From CAYYYJ01 sp964476045 (GTDB taxonomy: Archaea > Aenigmatarchaeota > Aenigmatarchaeia > QMZP01 > JACQNV01): a stretch of DNA of 5,649 bases. Shown piece by piece: positions 5,445 through 5,649 of this stretch (position 1 is its first letter; each line of letters starts with the position of its first letter). Location of the stretch: contig CAYYYJ010000042.1 in NCBI GenBank assembly GCA_964476045.1, positions 1 to 5,649 of the forward strand, written 5' to 3'. The position numbers and the translations under genes were made by a program. A model generated the notes under the pieces. The model saw nothing but the letters and a program-made list of their open reading frames with translations. It made no database searches and was not told the origin of the DNA.

Positions 5445-5466
5445 TCTATTTCTCGAACAAAAATAA
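5445..5466 (+). repeat. Right copy of the dispersed inverted repeat
   Basis: The plus strand reads TCTATTTCTCGAACAAAAA followed by TAA, the partner of the minus-strand copy at 1935-1958, with an identical 14-base core TTTCTCGAACAAAA. It lies between the two hairpins of the insertion-sequence leader. The A/T-rich tail (5461-5475) contains ATAAAATAAATA, a candidate TATA element for tnpA. Confidence 0.5.
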
Positions 5467-5472
5467 AATAAA

Positions 5473-5499
5473 TAACGGGGAGCGAAACCTGCCCCGTTA
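5473..5499 (+). promoter_or_regulatory. Hairpin in the tnpA leader whose loop can pair downstream
   Basis: TAACGGGG (5473-5480) pairs perfectly with CCCCGTTA (5492-5499). The loop contains GCGAAACCT (5482-5490), the exact reverse complement of AGGTTTCGC (5523-5531), 18 bases before the ribosome binding site. Leader structures that limit transposase synthesis are known in IS200; this loop-to-leader pairing could serve such a role or be a DNA structure for transposition. Function is inferred. Confidence 0.5.
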
Positions 5500-5548
5500 A
5501 CAGGCCACATCTGGTTACTAATAGGTTTCGCGACTTCTTAAAACTTTC

Positions 5549-5553
5549 GGAGG
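5549..5553 (+). promoter_or_regulatory. Strong ribosome binding site of tnpA
   Basis: GGAGG lies 4 bases before ATG 5558 and fixes the transposase start. It contrasts with the leaderless style of the helicase and LAGLIDADG genes. Confidence 0.75.
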
Positions 5554-5557
5554 ACTT

Positions 5558-5649
5558 ATGACAGTAGAATTGATCAGCTCTAACCATAGTGTTGGCGAAG
5601 CCAACTATCATATGCAGTTCACGCCTGCATATAGGCGTGACATATTTGC
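5558..5649 (+). CDS. tnpA: IS200/IS605-family Y1 (HUH) transposase TnpA, N-terminal fragment
   Basis: The first 30 codons encode MTVELISSNHSVGEANYH and then MQFTPAYRRDIF, after which the window ends. The segment NYHxQFTPxYRRxIF is the typical first strand and helix of the IS200-like transposase (Y1_Tnp) fold. The catalytic HUH motif and tyrosine come later and are not in the window, so intactness cannot be judged. The enzyme would cut and rejoin single-stranded element ends through a phosphotyrosine link. GGAGG four bases upstream supports the start. It is divergent from the nuclease-helicase gene, with 205 bases between the two starts. Confidence 0.85.
   Translation, partial: MTVELISSNHSVGEANYHMQFTPAYRRDIF

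Larger units (their letters stand above)
5413..5649 (+). mobile_element. Left part of an IS200/IS605-type insertion sequence, cut by the window edge
   Basis: The element contains a candidate left-end hairpin (5413-5432), a second hairpin in the leader (5473-5499) and the first 30 codons of a Y1 transposase (from 5558). The family moves by single-strand excision and insertion, has no terminal inverted repeats and makes no target duplication. The true left tip lies probably between 5392 and 5413. The right end and any accompanying tnpB are outside the window. Confidence 0.65.

Noticed and set aside
5393..5611. 72-codon minus-strand reading frame opposite tnpA
   Set aside because: It overlaps the clear tnpA start on the other strand and covers the leader hairpins; no recognisable protein features.

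Overview
This is archaeal DNA. A complete ribosomal protein L37e gene (a family of archaea and eukaryotes, not bacteria) lies at the left edge. Two genes have TATA-like boxes about 24 and 36 bases upstream of their ATG with little or no leader. The strand at 5558 opens a single-strand (Y1) IS200/IS605-type transposase with a strong GGAGG site. The DNA is AT-rich. I cannot name a phylum.

Layout, right to left, because all genes except the transposase are on the minus strand. At 5558-5649 is the start of a plus-strand tnpA, preceded by hairpins that look like the left end of its insertion sequence. Divergent from it, at 2302-5352, is a ~1016-residue protein with an N-terminal PD-(D/E)xK (Mrr-like) nuclease, a two-lobed superfamily 2 helicase and five C-terminal helicase-associated (HA) repeats. 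This is a defence or mobile-element style enzyme with no methyltransferase in view. Directly behind it is a short membrane ORF (2054-2299), possibly truncated. At 1840-2053 is a non-coding stretch with inverted repeats and sequence fragments that resemble pieces of the tnpA leader. Then come a 46-residue acidic ORF (1699-1839), a 458-residue LAGLIDADG protein with a winged-helix tail and its own leaderless promoter (249-1625), and finally rpl37e (3-231).

The main discovery is in rpl37e. Read straight through, it stops after 22 codons. Removing 37 bases (133-169) restores a full 63-residue L37e, including the C-R-R-C zinc-finger sequence expected at that point. The RNA around these bases folds into a near-canonical bulge-helix-bulge, the substrate of the archaeal tRNA splicing endonuclease. 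Cutting two bases into each bulge gives exactly the reading frame needed. This is a predicted BHB intron in an essential protein-coding gene, placed between the first two zinc-ligand cysteine codons, and a LAGLIDADG gene ends only 17 bases upstream of the L37e start.

Working picture: a conserved translation gene has been joined by accessory DNA, namely a LAGLIDADG gene, a nuclease-helicase cassette and an IS200/IS605-type element. Links between these parts beyond proximity are inference.
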